Source: Gemmatimonadales bacterium
GTDB taxonomy: Bacteria; Gemmatimonadota; Gemmatimonadetes; Gemmatimonadales; JACORV01
Direction: 5' to 3'
NCBI GenBank assembly: GCA_030697825.1
Contig: JAUYOW010000331.1
Coordinates: 1-46,801 of the forward strand
DNA: 46,801 nt
The translations under genes and the position numbers were made by a program. Below, one piece after another: positions 7,869 through 17,016 of this stretch. Under the pieces are notes generated by a model, which had not been told where the DNA came from, did no database searches, and saw only the letters and a program-made list of their open reading frames with translations. How positions within the stretch are numbered: position 1 is the first letter of the stretch; each line of letters opens with the position of its first letter.

Positions 7869-10640
7869 GTGACAGCCGTCCGCCCCCGGTTCTTCCTCGT
7901 GGACGGGTACGCCCTGATCTACCGAGCGTTCTTCGCCATGCTGTCGCGGCCTTTGACGACGAGCCGCGGGGAGAACACGTCGGTCGCCTGGGGCATCGCG
8001 AACTTCCTCCTGCGCCTCAGCGACAAGCATCGGCCCGACTACGTCGCCTGGGTCCACGACGCCGGTACCAGCTTCCGCCACCAGACCTACGCCGAATACA
8101 AGGCGACCCGCGAGAAGCTCGACGAGGAACTCCAGCAGGACTTCGACCAGTCGGTGACGCGGGTCGAGGGGTTGCTGAGCGCCTGCCGCGTGCCGCTGGT
8201 GGCGGTGGATGGCTACGAGGCCGACGACGTCATCGCCACGCTGGCCATTCGCGCCGAGGAGGCGGGCCTCGACGTCGTGATCGTCTCGGGCGACAAAGAC
8301 TTCTATCAGCTCATCACCGGGCACGTGTCTCTGCTCAATCCTGGCCGCGGCGGACCGGCGGCGGTCGAGGAGCAGCTGGTGACCACGGCCAATGCGGCGG
8401 AGCGGCTCGGTGTGACCCCCGAGCAGACCGTGGACTTCCTCGCGTTGATGGGCGACACGGCGGACAACATCCCCGGCGTCACCGGCGTCGGCGAAAAGAC
8501 CGCGCAAAAGCTCCTCGCCGAGTACGGCACGCTGGACGCGATCCTCGCCCACGCCCACGCCATCCCGGCCAAGCGGGTGCGCGAGGCGCTGGAGCGCGAG
8601 GCCGACTTGGCACGGCTGTCGCGCGAGCTGGTCACGCTCCATCGCGACGTGCCGGTCGAACTGGAGCTGGAAGCGTTCGCCGCTCGCGAGCCGGATTGGC
8701 CGGTCTTGCTGGCGCTGATGAGCGAGCTCGAGTTCCACTCGCTGGTCAGGACCGTGGGCCCGCGCGCGGGCGCGGCGCCAGTGGCGCCGGCGGCAACGCC
8801 GTCGGCGGGGCCGGCCTACGCTCTGGCCGACACGCCGGAGGCCTTGGCGGACGTCGTGCGCCGCGCCCGTGCGGCCGGCGTCTGCGCGCTCGACGTGCGC
8901 GCCACTTCCCCCGAAGCGATGCGCGCCGAGCTTCTGGGCCTCTCCCTTGCGATAGCAGATGGCGTCGCGTGGTACCTCCCGTTCGGCCATCACTCTCCCG
9001 GCGATGTCTTCGAGCGGACCGAAGTGCGCAACCTGCCGCCGCTCGGTGACGCGGCGCTCGCGCCACTCGCCGCGATGCTGGAGGACGTCTCGGTCGCCAA
9101 GGTCGGGCACGACATCAAGCCGGCACTGCTGCTCCTCCGCCGCGCGGGCGTCGCGCTCGGCGGGGTCGCGTTCGACACGATGATCGCGAGCTTCATGATC
9201 GATCCCGGCAAGCGCTCGCACGCCCTGGATGCGCTGGCGCTGGAGCACTTCGGGTTCCGCATGCGCGCGCTCGAAGAGATGACCGGCAAAGGAAAGAGCG
9301 GGAAGCCGTTCGCCGAGGTGCCGGTGCGGGAGGCAGCCGACTACGGCGCCGCGGCCGCCGACTACACGCTCAGGCTGCGCTCGCTCCTGGAGCCGACCCT
9401 GGCCGACCACAGCCTCATGAAGCTTTTCCGCGAGGTGGAGATCCCGCTCATCGGCGTTCTGGTGGAGATGGAATGGGAGGGCATCGGCGTTGATATCGCC
9501 GTGTTCGAACGGCTGACGGCGGAGTTCAGGAACGAGCTCAGGGGCCTCGAACGCGCCATCCTGACGGCCGCCGGCTCGGACTTCAATATCCAGTCCACCC
9601 CGCAGCTCCGGCACGTGCTGTTCGAGAAGCTCCAGCTCCCCGTCCTCAAGAAGACCAAGACCGGTGCGTCCACCGACGCCGAAGTGCTCGAGGAGCTGGC
9701 GGCGATGGGGCACGAGGTGCCAAGACTGCTACTCGACTACCGGGAGGTCTCCAAGCTGCTCTCGACCTACCTCGAGGCGCTGCCGGCCGCCATCAACCCG
9801 CGCACCGGCCGCATCCACACGTCGTTCAACCAGATCGGCGCCGCCACGGGCCGACTCAGCTCGAACGACCCCAACCTCCAGAACATCCCGGTCCGGACCG
9901 CGCGCGGTGAGGCGATCCGGCGCGGCTTCGTGCCGCGTCCCGGCTGGCGGTACGTCGTCGCCGACTACTCCCAGATCGAGCTCCGCCTACTCGCCCACCT
10001 CTCCGGCGACTCGGCCTTCGTCTCGGCGTTCCAGGCGGGTGGCGATATCCATCGCCAGACCGCCGCGGTCATCTTCGGGGTCCCGGTGGACGACGTGACG
10101 GCCGAGCAGCGGGCGCGCGCCAAGACCATCAACTTCGCCACCATCTACGGCCAGGGCCCCCACGCGCTGGCCCGCCAGCTCGGCATCCCATACGACGAAG
10201 CGAAGCGCTTCATCGAGGAGTACTTCGCGCGATTCGCCGGGGTGCGCGGCTTTCTCGACGACACGGTTGCGTCCGCAAGGCAGAAGGGGTACGTCGAGAC
10301 GATCTTCGGACGCCGTCGCTACATCCCCGAGCTCAAGGACAAGAACTTCAACATGCGCGCCTTCGGGGAGCGCACGGCCACCAACTCGCCGCTCCAGGGC
10401 TCGGCCGCCGACCTCATCAAGATCGCGATGATACGCGTGGCGCAGTCGTTGCGCGATGGCTTGCGCGCCCGCCTCCTCCTCCAGGTCCACGACGAGCTCG
10501 TGGTCGAGGCGCCGGCGGAGGAAACGGAGGCAGTAGCGCAATTGATGAAGCGCGACATGGAGGGAGCGGCCGCCTTGACCGTACCACTGGTGGCGAGCGT
10601 CGGCATCGGGCGTGACTGGCTCGACGCCAAGGCCGGCTGA
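7869..10640 (+). CDS. polA: DNA polymerase I, proofreading site degenerate
   Basis: 923 residues from the GTG at 7869 (VTAVRPRFFLVDGYALIYRA). The 5'-3' exonuclease domain (1-~300) is intact: YEADDVIATLA, SGDKDFYQL and GDTADNIPGVTGVGEKTA. The polymerase domain carries motif A DYSQIELRLLAHLSGD, motif B RAKTINFATIYGQG (Phe at the nucleotide-selecting position) and motif C LLLQVHDELVVEAP. The middle domain aligns with the 3'-5' exonuclease (KVGHDIKPALLLLRRAG, AFDTMIASFMID) but two metal ligands are replaced: the DxE motif reads DVR and the second Asp position is Ala (HDIKPAL). Proofreading is therefore probably lost, as in Taq-like enzymes. Role: Okazaki fragment maturation and repair. It is third in the operon. 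Confidence 0.96.
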   Translation: MTAVRPRFFLVDGYALIYRAFFAMLSRPLTTSRGENTSVAWGIANFLLRLSDKHRPDYVAWVHDAGTSFRHQTYAEYKATREKLDEELQQDFDQSVTRVEGLLSACRVPLVAVDGYEADDVIATLAIRAEEAGLDVVIVSGDKDFYQLITGHVSLLNPGRGGPAAVEEQLVTTANAAERLGVTPEQTVDFLALMGDTADNIPGVTGVGEKTAQKLLAEYGTLDAILAHAHAIPAKRVREALEREADLARLSRELVTLHRDVPVELELEAFAAREPDWPVLLALMSELEFHSLVRTVGPRAGAAPVAPAATPSAGPAYALADTPEALADVVRRARAAGVCALDVRATSPEAMRAELLGLSLAIADGVAWYLPFGHHSPGDVFERTEVRNLPPLGDAALAPLAAMLEDVSVAKVGHDIKPALLLLRRAGVALGGVAFDTMIASFMIDPGKRSHALDALALEHFGFRMRALEEMTGKGKSGKPFAEVPVREAADYGAAAADYTLRLRSLLEPTLADHSLMKLFREVEIPLIGVLVEMEWEGIGVDIAVFERLTAEFRNELRGLERAILTAAGSDFNIQSTPQLRHVLFEKLQLPVLKKTKTGASTDAEVLEELAAMGHEVPRLLLDYREVSKLLSTYLEALPAAINPRTGRIHTSFNQIGAATGRLSSNDPNLQNIPVRTARGEAIRRGFVPRPGWRYVVADYSQIELRLLAHLSGDSAFVSAFQAGGDIHRQTAAVIFGVPVDDVTAEQRARAKTINFATIYGQGPHALARQLGIPYDEAKRFIEEYFARFAGVRGFLDDTVASARQKGYVETIFGRRRYIPELKDKNFNMRAFGERTATNSPLQGSAADLIKIAMIRVAQSLRDGLRARLLLQVHDELVVEAPAEETEAVAQLMKRDMEGAAALTVPLVASVGIGRDWLDAKAG

Positions 10641-10650
10641 TCGCTTGCCG

Positions 10651-10971
10651 GTGCCGAACGCGGACCATACCGTGCCATACCGTCCCTTTCCTAGCGTGAC
10701 GTGGCGGGAATTCCGCCGCCGGCGCGACGGGCTCGAGCATGCGCTGGACGGCGGGCTCTGGTTGCATCGCTACACCCTCGACGATCGCCCGATGGCCCAT
10801 CTGGTGAGCAGCGACCGGGACGCGCTCCTCGGGTGGGGCGCGGCGCACGGCTTCGACGAGCGTTGGCTCCAGTACAAGCCGCTGCGTGACCCCAGGACCG
10901 GCATCCGGATCCCGGCCTGGCACTGGGACCTCTGGGAGGACCAGGTCCCGCCGAGGGTCGGCGAGCCGTGA
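10651..10971 (+). CDS. small DUF4031-like protein
   Basis: About 106 residues; the start is uncertain (GTG at 10651 or 10672, no clear ribosome site). It follows polA by ten bases and is probably co-transcribed. The pattern MAHLVSSDRDALLGWGAAHG, then WLQYKP and AWHWDLWED, resembles short DUF4031 proteins (a His-containing strand, a helix, a WxQ and a terminal aromatic-Asp), but the match is by eye. It is rich in Trp and Arg and has no signal peptide or membrane segment. Function unknown. Confidence 0.6.
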   Translation: MPNADHTVPYRPFPSVTWREFRRRRDGLEHALDGGLWLHRYTLDDRPMAHLVSSDRDALLGWGAAHGFDERWLQYKPLRDPRTGIRIPAWHWDLWEDQVPPRVGEP

Positions 10972-11086
10972 GACCGTTGCTGCGCACGGTCCGGTCTTGC
11001 AGATTGGCGGGGGCGGGGGCGGGAGCCGGCGTGTCCGGCCACGACCCCGGGACCGGCGAGGTGTCCACCACCACGGGAGCAGGCAC

Positions 11087-12055
11087 GTGAACAGGGCAAC
11101 CAGTTATTGGCGCTGCGCGCTGATGCTGTTCGGCATCCTAGTTGGCGTGTCCGAGGCTGCGGTCGCGCAACGCGCGGCCGCCGTGGCCCCGCTCGTCGCG
11201 GCGCGACCAGGCTCGCTCGCCTCCATGCCCGACCTGGTCATCGCCTTCACGCCCGACACCAACTACATGTTAGTCTTCCCATCGCTCTGGGAGCGGCGCA
11301 GCGTCTACCGCCAGGTGCAGGCGGAGTGGACGATCGTGGAGCTTGCTTTCACCCGTGACAGCACCCGCGCGGCCCGCGTTACCGGCAAGGCGGCCGGGAT
11401 GTACATCAACGGAGCGCCGGTGGGCGCGGGCCGCATCCGCCAGGTGCTCCCCGGCTTCTGCGGCGATCCGCCCGCGTGGTGCCCGACCCGCGCGGTCGTG
11501 GAAGTCGTCGGCTCGCTGAGCCGGACCGAGCCGCCCATAGTGGCCGTGAGCCCGCCGCCCACCCACAGCGCTGAGACGGTGGACCCGACCGACGATGAGT
11601 TCGCCGCCGCTACCCAGGCGCTGCTGGTGGTCTTCCGTACCGCCGCCGGCATCCGCATCCGGATCACGGCAGAGCAGATGGGGACGCCCACGGTCTATGC
11701 GATCAATGACATCGACAACGAGCGGCGGCTGATCGTGGCGGCGGGATCGCTCGATCTGGGCGGGGGCGGTTCGTTCAGCGGCCTGGTGGTCGGGGTCGCG
11801 GCCGACACGGTGTTGCGCGCCGCGAGCGGCCGAGCGAAGCGGCTGACCGCAGGCCGTTCCGAGGAGCTGCGGTCGGTGAACGCGTTCGACCTCAACGGCG
11901 ACCTGCGTGACGAGCTACTGCTCGCCTGGAAGAGCGGCGACGACTGGCAGTTCGAGTTGCTGGCCCCGGACCGGCTGAGCCGCTTCTCGCAGCTGTGGCG
12001 CGGGCCAGACCTCTCGCTGCCGGCCGCTGCGCCCGCCCGCCCGCGCCGGCGCTAG
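11087..12055 (+). CDS. secreted hypothetical protein with FG-GAP-like C-terminus
   Basis: 322 residues from the GTG at 11087, with GGGAG seven bases upstream (11075-11079). A signal peptide with hydrophobic core ALMLFGILVGVSEAAVAQ is present and cleavage after AQR is plausible. The mature part is beta-rich with no recognised enzyme motif. Near the C-terminus AFDLNGDLRDELLLAWKSG has the D-x-N-x-D calcium-loop arrangement of FG-GAP/VCBS-type repeats. The protein is probably periplasmic or exported. The 115 bases before it hold only a G-rich tract (11006-11023). Confidence 0.6.
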   Translation: MNRATSYWRCALMLFGILVGVSEAAVAQRAAAVAPLVAARPGSLASMPDLVIAFTPDTNYMLVFPSLWERRSVYRQVQAEWTIVELAFTRDSTRAARVTGKAAGMYINGAPVGAGRIRQVLPGFCGDPPAWCPTRAVVEVVGSLSRTEPPIVAVSPPPTHSAETVDPTDDEFAAATQALLVVFRTAAGIRIRITAEQMGTPTVYAINDIDNERRLIVAAGSLDLGGGGSFSGLVVGVAADTVLRAASGRAKRLTAGRSEELRSVNAFDLNGDLRDELLLAWKSGDDWQFELLAPDRLSRFSQLWRGPDLSLPAAAPARPRRR

Positions 12056-12148
12056 AGCCGCCCCCGGCCCGCGGTGGCCAGATTGGGGAGTTACTGCTCC
12101 ACCATCTCCGCTGTGACCACCCCGAAGTAAGGCGTGCCGGCGTTGCCC

Positions 12149-14449
12149 TCAGCCGTCCAGTGGGTCTTCCACGCCGCCGCTGGCGCGGCGGTAGTGGCCG
12201 GCACCGGGCGGCCGCCGGTAGCCCGGCCACCAGTTGAACCGCCCCGCGAGGTGCATCACCGCGGGCACCATCACCATGCGGATCAGCGTCGCGTCGAGCA
12301 GCACCGCCACCGCGAGCCCGAACCCGATGAGCTTCACCGCCAGCACGCGCGCGAACGCGAACGCGCCGAAGACCAGGATCATGATCAGGGCGGCGCTCGT
12401 GATCGTCGCCCCGGTCGCCGCGAGGCCCGCCGTCGTCGCCGCGTCGTTGTCGTGCGAGAGGTCGAACTCCTCCTTGATGCGCGCGAGCAGGAAGACCTCG
12501 TAGTCCATCGATAGCCCGAACACGATCGCGAAGACCAGTACCGGCCCCAGCACGAAGATCGCCTCGGTGGGCCCCTCCAGGCCGATGACCGAGCCCCCCA
12601 CGCCCCACTGGAAGACCACCACCGTCAGCCCGAACGTCGCCGCCACCGAGAGCGAGTTCATCACCACTGCCTTGATCGGCACCAGGAGCGAGCGGAAGAC
12701 CAAGGCGAGCATGACTCCCGTCGCCCCCAGCACGAGGATCACCAGCAGCGGGAACCGGCCCAGCAACTCGTCCCTGAAGTCCAGATTCGATGCGGCGAAC
12801 CCGCCCACGAGCAGCTCGGCCTGGTCGAGTGCGGGCAGCTGGCGGATCGAGATGGCCCGGATATGGCGCACCGCGTCGAGCGATCCGTCGAGCGACACCG
12901 AGTCGGCCAGGAAGACGTCCATGGCGGTCGCCGACGCGTCCCGGCTCAGGAACGCCTTGAAGGCATCGGGGAGCCGCCCTCGCGCCCGGGCGGTGTCGGC
13001 GTACAGGTCCACGTACCAGTACAACGGGATGCCAGGGCGGAGGTCCACCATCCCGCGGACCTCCTCGACGCGCGGATTGGCGCGAATCGAGTCCGTGAGC
13101 ATCCGGAGCCCGCGCAGCCGGTCCACGTCGATCGCGTTGCTCCCCGCCGGCAGGTTCACCACCACTTTGATCGGCGTGAGCGCGGCGCCCTCTCCCATCT
13201 GCTCCAGCACCGCGAGGCCCTCTCCGGCGTCCGTGTCCCTGGGGAACCACCCCGAGCCCGGCATCCCGATCCTCAACCAGAACGAGGGCGCGGCAAGCAC
13301 GAGGATCGCCGCCCCAGAGATGATGACGGCGCGCACCGGGTGCTTTGATATGCCGAGCGCGTACCGGTTCCAGCCCACCTCCGAGCGGAATCTCGCCAGC
13401 CTGGCCGCAAGGCCCTTCGGCCAGTCGATGCGGTGACCGAGAATGGCCAGCACAGCCGGCAGGAACGAGATCGAAAGACCGACCGATGTCGCGACCACGA
13501 TGAGCCCGCTGACGCCCACAGAGCGAGTCTCCGAGAGCGGGACGACCAGCAGCGCCGCCAGGCCTACCATCACCGTTGCGCCGGAGGTGATCACCGCGGA
13601 GGCAGCGGTCCTGATGGTCGTCGCCGCGGCGGCCAACGGGTCAGCCCCCGACGCCATCTCCTCCCGGAATCGGGTCAGCACCAGGAGGGAATAGTCGATT
13701 CCGACGCCGAGCCCCATCATCGTGGTGATGTTGAGCACGAAGATCGACATGGGCATGAAGGCGGCGATCACCGCGATCACGCCCAGCGTGACCGTGATCG
13801 CGATGAACCCCACGGCCACCGGGATCAGCGCGGCGACCAGCGCGCCGAAGGCGATCACGAGCAGCAGCCACGTGAGAGGGATCAGGTGGCGTTCCAGTGA
13901 GTTGGAGTCCTCGGCCGCCACCGTCCGCGTGTCGTAATCGAACGCGGGGCTCCCGGTCACGTGCGCCTCGAAGCCGGGAGCGGCGCGGACCTTCGCTTCC
14001 CGGATCGCCTCACGCAACCGCGGGACGTAGCTCGTGGGGTCGTTGTCGTTGTGCTGGCGAAGCCCCGCCACGACGAACGTGGTCTTGCCGTCCGCGCTCC
14101 GGAACCGCGCGGCCCCGGCGCGCCGCCAGTTGAGCGTCTGGAGTACGAACGGGAGCCGGTCGAGTGTGGTGGTGAGCGAATCGACCCAGGCGGCGTACGC
14201 CGGATCGTCGAGCGTGAGGGAGGCGTGGCGCACCGCGACGACGACGAAGTTCGCGAACGGCGTGCCGATCCGGTCGCGGACGATCTCCTCGGCCCGCGTG
14301 GACTCGGAGTTGGGCAGGTTCTGCCCGCCGACCTGGAGGCGCTGCTGGAGCTCGCTCGCCACGGGTACCATCAGCGCGGCGAACAACACCCACACCACGA
14401 CTATCGGCCAGCGCCATCGGACGATGAAGTTGGCCGGCAGTGGAATCAA
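12149..14449 (-). CDS. MMPL/RND-family membrane transporter
   Basis: 766 residues from a TTG at 14449 (LIPLPANFIVRWRWPIVVVW); no ATG or GTG fits between it and clearly non-family sequence upstream. The twofold RND-like architecture is clear: TM1, a periplasmic domain, five membrane helices with GLGVGIDYSLLVLTRFREEM, a second TM and periplasmic domain, then five helices with FGLSMDYEVFLLARIKEEFD. The two GxxxDY motifs in TM4 and TM10 are the usual MMPL proton-relay sites. Such proteins export lipids or drugs. The last residues (RFNWWPGYRRPPG) are typical of the family. It diverges from the matrixin-like protease; no membrane-fusion partner is nearby. Confidence 0.9.
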   Translation of the reverse strand: MIPLPANFIVRWRWPIVVVWVLFAALMVPVASELQQRLQVGGQNLPNSESTRAEEIVRDRIGTPFANFVVVAVRHASLTLDDPAYAAWVDSLTTTLDRLPFVLQTLNWRRAGAARFRSADGKTTFVVAGLRQHNDNDPTSYVPRLREAIREAKVRAAPGFEAHVTGSPAFDYDTRTVAAEDSNSLERHLIPLTWLLLVIAFGALVAALIPVAVGFIAITVTLGVIAVIAAFMPMSIFVLNITTMMGLGVGIDYSLLVLTRFREEMASGADPLAAAATTIRTAASAVITSGATVMVGLAALLVVPLSETRSVGVSGLIVVATSVGLSISFLPAVLAILGHRIDWPKGLAARLARFRSEVGWNRYALGISKHPVRAVIISGAAILVLAAPSFWLRIGMPGSGWFPRDTDAGEGLAVLEQMGEGAALTPIKVVVNLPAGSNAIDVDRLRGLRMLTDSIRANPRVEEVRGMVDLRPGIPLYWYVDLYADTARARGRLPDAFKAFLSRDASATAMDVFLADSVSLDGSLDAVRHIRAISIRQLPALDQAELLVGGFAASNLDFRDELLGRFPLLVILVLGATGVMLALVFRSLLVPIKAVVMNSLSVAATFGLTVVVFQWGVGGSVIGLEGPTEAIFVLGPVLVFAIVFGLSMDYEVFLLARIKEEFDLSHDNDAATTAGLAATGATITSAALIMILVFGAFAFARVLAVKLIGFGLAVAVLLDATLIRMVMVPAVMHLAGRFNWWPGYRRPPGAGHYRRASGGVEDPLDG

Positions 14450-14551
14450 CGTTCCGTCCCGGGGATCAGGCGGTGAGACTGGCGCAGGACGCGCGCAATA
14501 CGCGGATAGGGATTCTGGCCGTTCGGGCGCGGTTTCGCAATCACGGCAGGT

Positions 14552-14580
14552 TTGCCCGTCGCCCGTCGCCAGGCCATGAT
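14552..14580 (+). promoter_or_regulatory. promoter of the matrixin-like gene
   Basis: TTGCCC (14552-14557), 17 bases, then CATGAT (14575-14580). The ATG codons at 14584 and 14590 are 3 and 9 bases downstream, so the mRNA could be leaderless from the second ATG. Confidence 0.35.
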
Positions 14581-14583
14581 TCG

Positions 14584-15414
14584 ATGACGATGGCGAGATC
14601 CGGGAAGGCCGGCATCCTGCTGACGGCGTTCGCGTCGCTGCTCCTCGGCGCGGTGGTCGTCGACATCGTGCGCCGCGCCATACCGGCCCATCTTCCCGCG
14701 GCCTCGCCCGAGTCCGCCTCGCCCATCGACTTGGAGGCTCCTTCGCCGTCCACGCCCCCGGCCGCCACACCGTCGCAGGACGGCGACCTGGCATTCTCGG
14801 GCACGACGGCTCCGGCGCGGCCAACCACCGCCGCCGACTCGACGCGCCACGCCGAGGTTCGGGGGCGCATCCGACTCGAGAGCGGGGGGACCTACCTGGT
14901 CGAGATGCTCGCGGGTGGCGATTCGATGCTGCGCCGCTGGCCGGAGGAACGCACGCGGACACCGCTCCGGGTCTCGGTCATCCGGCAGGCGGTGGATGGG
15001 TTCCGCGAGGACTTCGTCGCCAACGTCGCCTGGGCGGTCGGGCGCTGGAACGGCGCCCAGCTCCCCGTGCAGATGGAGTCGGAGAGCGACACGGCGCGCG
15101 CCGATATCGTAGTGACTTGGGTGAGGCAGATGGACAGCAACCGGACCGGCCGCGCCGATGTCACCTGGGACATGCAGGGGCGGATCCGGCGCGTCGCCGT
15201 GACCCTCGCCACCCACTCTCCCGACGGGAGCCTGATCGTTGGCAGCCAGATGGTCGCGCTGGCGCTGCACGAACTCGGACACGCCCTCGGCCTCAACCAT
15301 TCGCCGGTCCGCGCCGACGCACTCTTCCCTGAGACCGCGGCCATCGAGCTGACCGAGCGCGACCGCCGCACCGCGCGACTCCTCTACGCGCTGCCCATGG
15401 GCAGCTACCGCTAG
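14584..15414 (+). CDS. matrixin-like zinc metalloprotease, membrane-anchored or secreted
   Basis: 276 residues from ATG 14584 (or 14590). An N-terminal hydrophobic segment (AGILLTAFASLLLGAVVVDI) serves as signal peptide or anchor, followed by a Pro/Ala/Ser/Thr-rich linker (about residues 35-85). The C-terminal domain has the extended zinc site HELGHALGLNH (HExxHxxGxxH of metzincins) with SPVRADALFPETA downstream, where matrixins carry the Met-turn region. The catalytic fold begins around VIRQAVDGFREDFVANVAWA. It should be a periplasmic or extracellular protease. It converges on the M28 peptidase gene with only 15 bases between the stops. Confidence 0.82.
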   Translation: MTMARSGKAGILLTAFASLLLGAVVVDIVRRAIPAHLPAASPESASPIDLEAPSPSTPPAATPSQDGDLAFSGTTAPARPTTAADSTRHAEVRGRIRLESGGTYLVEMLAGGDSMLRRWPEERTRTPLRVSVIRQAVDGFREDFVANVAWAVGRWNGAQLPVQMESESDTARADIVVTWVRQMDSNRTGRADVTWDMQGRIRRVAVTLATHSPDGSLIVGSQMVALALHELGHALGLNHSPVRADALFPETAAIELTERDRRTARLLYALPMGSYR

Positions 15415-15429
15415 CGGCAACTGCCCCGA

Positions 15430-16959
15430 CTACTTCGACGGGAACAGCCGCGGACGGGCTCCCGTTTCGAGCGCCCAGCCGATCCGGTAAGCGTAGTCGG
15501 CGTATCGGAGCAGACCCGCGAACGGAAAGCTCGCCGCCCAATGGTCCGATGCCTGATGGTAGTGGTCCCATCTACGGCGCAATACGTCCGAGGCCTCCGT
15601 CGTCAGGCCCTCGTACGGACCGGGCGAGGGCACGAGGAAGACGGCCGGCACTCCGATGCGGAGCAGCGGGAAGTAGTCCGAGTTGGGTGAGGCCGGCCGC
15701 ACCTCCGCCGCCCACCCCGCGCGCCGCGCGACGTCCACGGCCAACTGCCCGAGGCTCGAGCGGTCGCCGCCGGCGACGTGCCAGCTCACCACCGGCGCCG
15801 GCGGCGCTCCGGCATCGAGGTTGATCGCGCCCACGATTTCGGCGGCCGGCACGAGAGGGTGCGCCGCGAAATAGTCCGAGCCGAGCAGGCCGCGCTCCTC
15901 GCCCGTGAACCAGAGGAACAACACCGGCCGCGGTGGCCGTCGCCCCGTCACCATCGCCTCGGCGATCCCCAGCAGCATCGCCGTGCCCGACGCATTGTCG
16001 GAGAATCCGTTGTAGATCGAGTCCCCGCGTTCGTCCGGTGTCGAGACGCCGAGGTGATCGTAGTGCGCCGTGTACACCACGAACGCATCCCGCTGCGTCG
16101 AATCGGACCCGGGCATGATTGCCGCCACGTTGCGCGCCGCTACTGCACTGGCACGCACCGCGATACGAACGTCGATCCGCCTTCCGGGCAGCGCCCGGGG
16201 ACGGTCCGCCTCCGCGGCGACGTCGGTGCCTTCCAGCAACCGCTGCTCCAGCTGCGGACTCGCGATCACCGCCGGGATGTCGGGGATCATAGACGAGACC
16301 GCCTGAGCCTCCTCCGCGATGTACATGCGCGACGGCCCGCGGCTTCGCACGTAAAGACCGTACAGCTCCGGGTCGCCCAGGAGTTGCACGACCCCCGTCG
16401 TTCCGCCAGCGCGCAGCGTGTCGGCGGCCGCGGCCTCCGGCCCGAACACGCCGCGCATGACCGCGACCTTGCCGGTCAGGTCAGGGAGCCGGTCGGGGTG
16501 GACCAGGATGTCGCGCGCCGAGCCGACGTAGACGAGGTCGCCGGAGAAGCCGGTCAAGGTGCGGGCCGTGCCCACGTTGGGGATGAACCCGCGCGGGTAG
16601 AAGAACTGGAAGACGATCGCGGAGTTGCTGTCGCGGTCCGGCACGCGCAGGGTGATGGAGGTATTCGTCCGGTCGATCTCCGCCTCTACCAGCGGTACCG
16701 GCTGATATGGGCTGCCCGCCGGCCCGGCTCCCCTGAGACCGATCCGCTCGGCCTCGGTGGCAACGTACAACGCCGCCACGTCGGCGCCGCGCCGGCCCGT
16801 CCCCCGTCCCTCGAGAAGGTCGTGCGAGAGGAACCAGGTGTGGGCGCGCAGGCGCATCGAGTCGATTCCGCCGGAGGTCTGACCGGACAGGCGCGCCGGC
16901 GACCCGAAAGCCAGCGCAAACGCGGCAAGCGCAAGTCGCGCAACGGCTTTCCGTTTCAT
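15430..16959 (-). CDS. secreted M28-family zinc aminopeptidase with PA domain
   Basis: 509 residues from ATG 16959. A signal peptide (VARLALAAFALAFGSPARLSGQ) precedes an M28 catalytic domain split by a protease-associated insert (about residues 120-245; FSGDLVYVGSARD, LTGKVAVMRG). The co-catalytic zinc ligands can be traced: YTAHYDHLGV, FSDNASGTAMLLG, FTGEERGLLGSDYF, GAINLDAG and the late HYHQASDH. It would remove N-terminal residues from peptides outside the cytoplasm. The promoter-like sequence at 16966-16995 puts the transcript start at the ATG. It diverges from amrS. Confidence 0.92.
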   Translation of the reverse strand: MKRKAVARLALAAFALAFGSPARLSGQTSGGIDSMRLRAHTWFLSHDLLEGRGTGRRGADVAALYVATEAERIGLRGAGPAGSPYQPVPLVEAEIDRTNTSITLRVPDRDSNSAIVFQFFYPRGFIPNVGTARTLTGFSGDLVYVGSARDILVHPDRLPDLTGKVAVMRGVFGPEAAAADTLRAGGTTGVVQLLGDPELYGLYVRSRGPSRMYIAEEAQAVSSMIPDIPAVIASPQLEQRLLEGTDVAAEADRPRALPGRRIDVRIAVRASAVAARNVAAIMPGSDSTQRDAFVVYTAHYDHLGVSTPDERGDSIYNGFSDNASGTAMLLGIAEAMVTGRRPPRPVLFLWFTGEERGLLGSDYFAAHPLVPAAEIVGAINLDAGAPPAPVVSWHVAGGDRSSLGQLAVDVARRAGWAAEVRPASPNSDYFPLLRIGVPAVFLVPSPGPYEGLTTEASDVLRRRWDHYHQASDHWAASFPFAGLLRYADYAYRIGWALETGARPRLFPSK

Positions 16960-16965
16960 GCGCCC

Positions 16966-16995
16966 AGGCTAAGCACCCCACTGGCGCGGCGGCAA
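16966..16995 (-). promoter_or_regulatory. promoter of the M28 peptidase gene
   Basis: On the minus strand TTGCCG (16995-16990), 18 bases, TAGCCT (16971-16966), then six bases to the ATG at 16959. That spacing predicts a leaderless transcript. Confidence 0.42.
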
Positions 16996-17016
16996 GTTCG
17001 GCGCGAACATTCACCC

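Noticed and set aside
7839-9713. Long open frame (624 codons) antisense to polA
   Set aside because: It mirrors the codon pattern of polA in a GC-rich genome; the translation is low in hydrophobic order and shows no family motif.
11006-11023. G-rich tract resembling a G-quadruplex
   Set aside because: Only three runs of three or more G are present with a fourth run of two; in a GC-rich genome this is weak.
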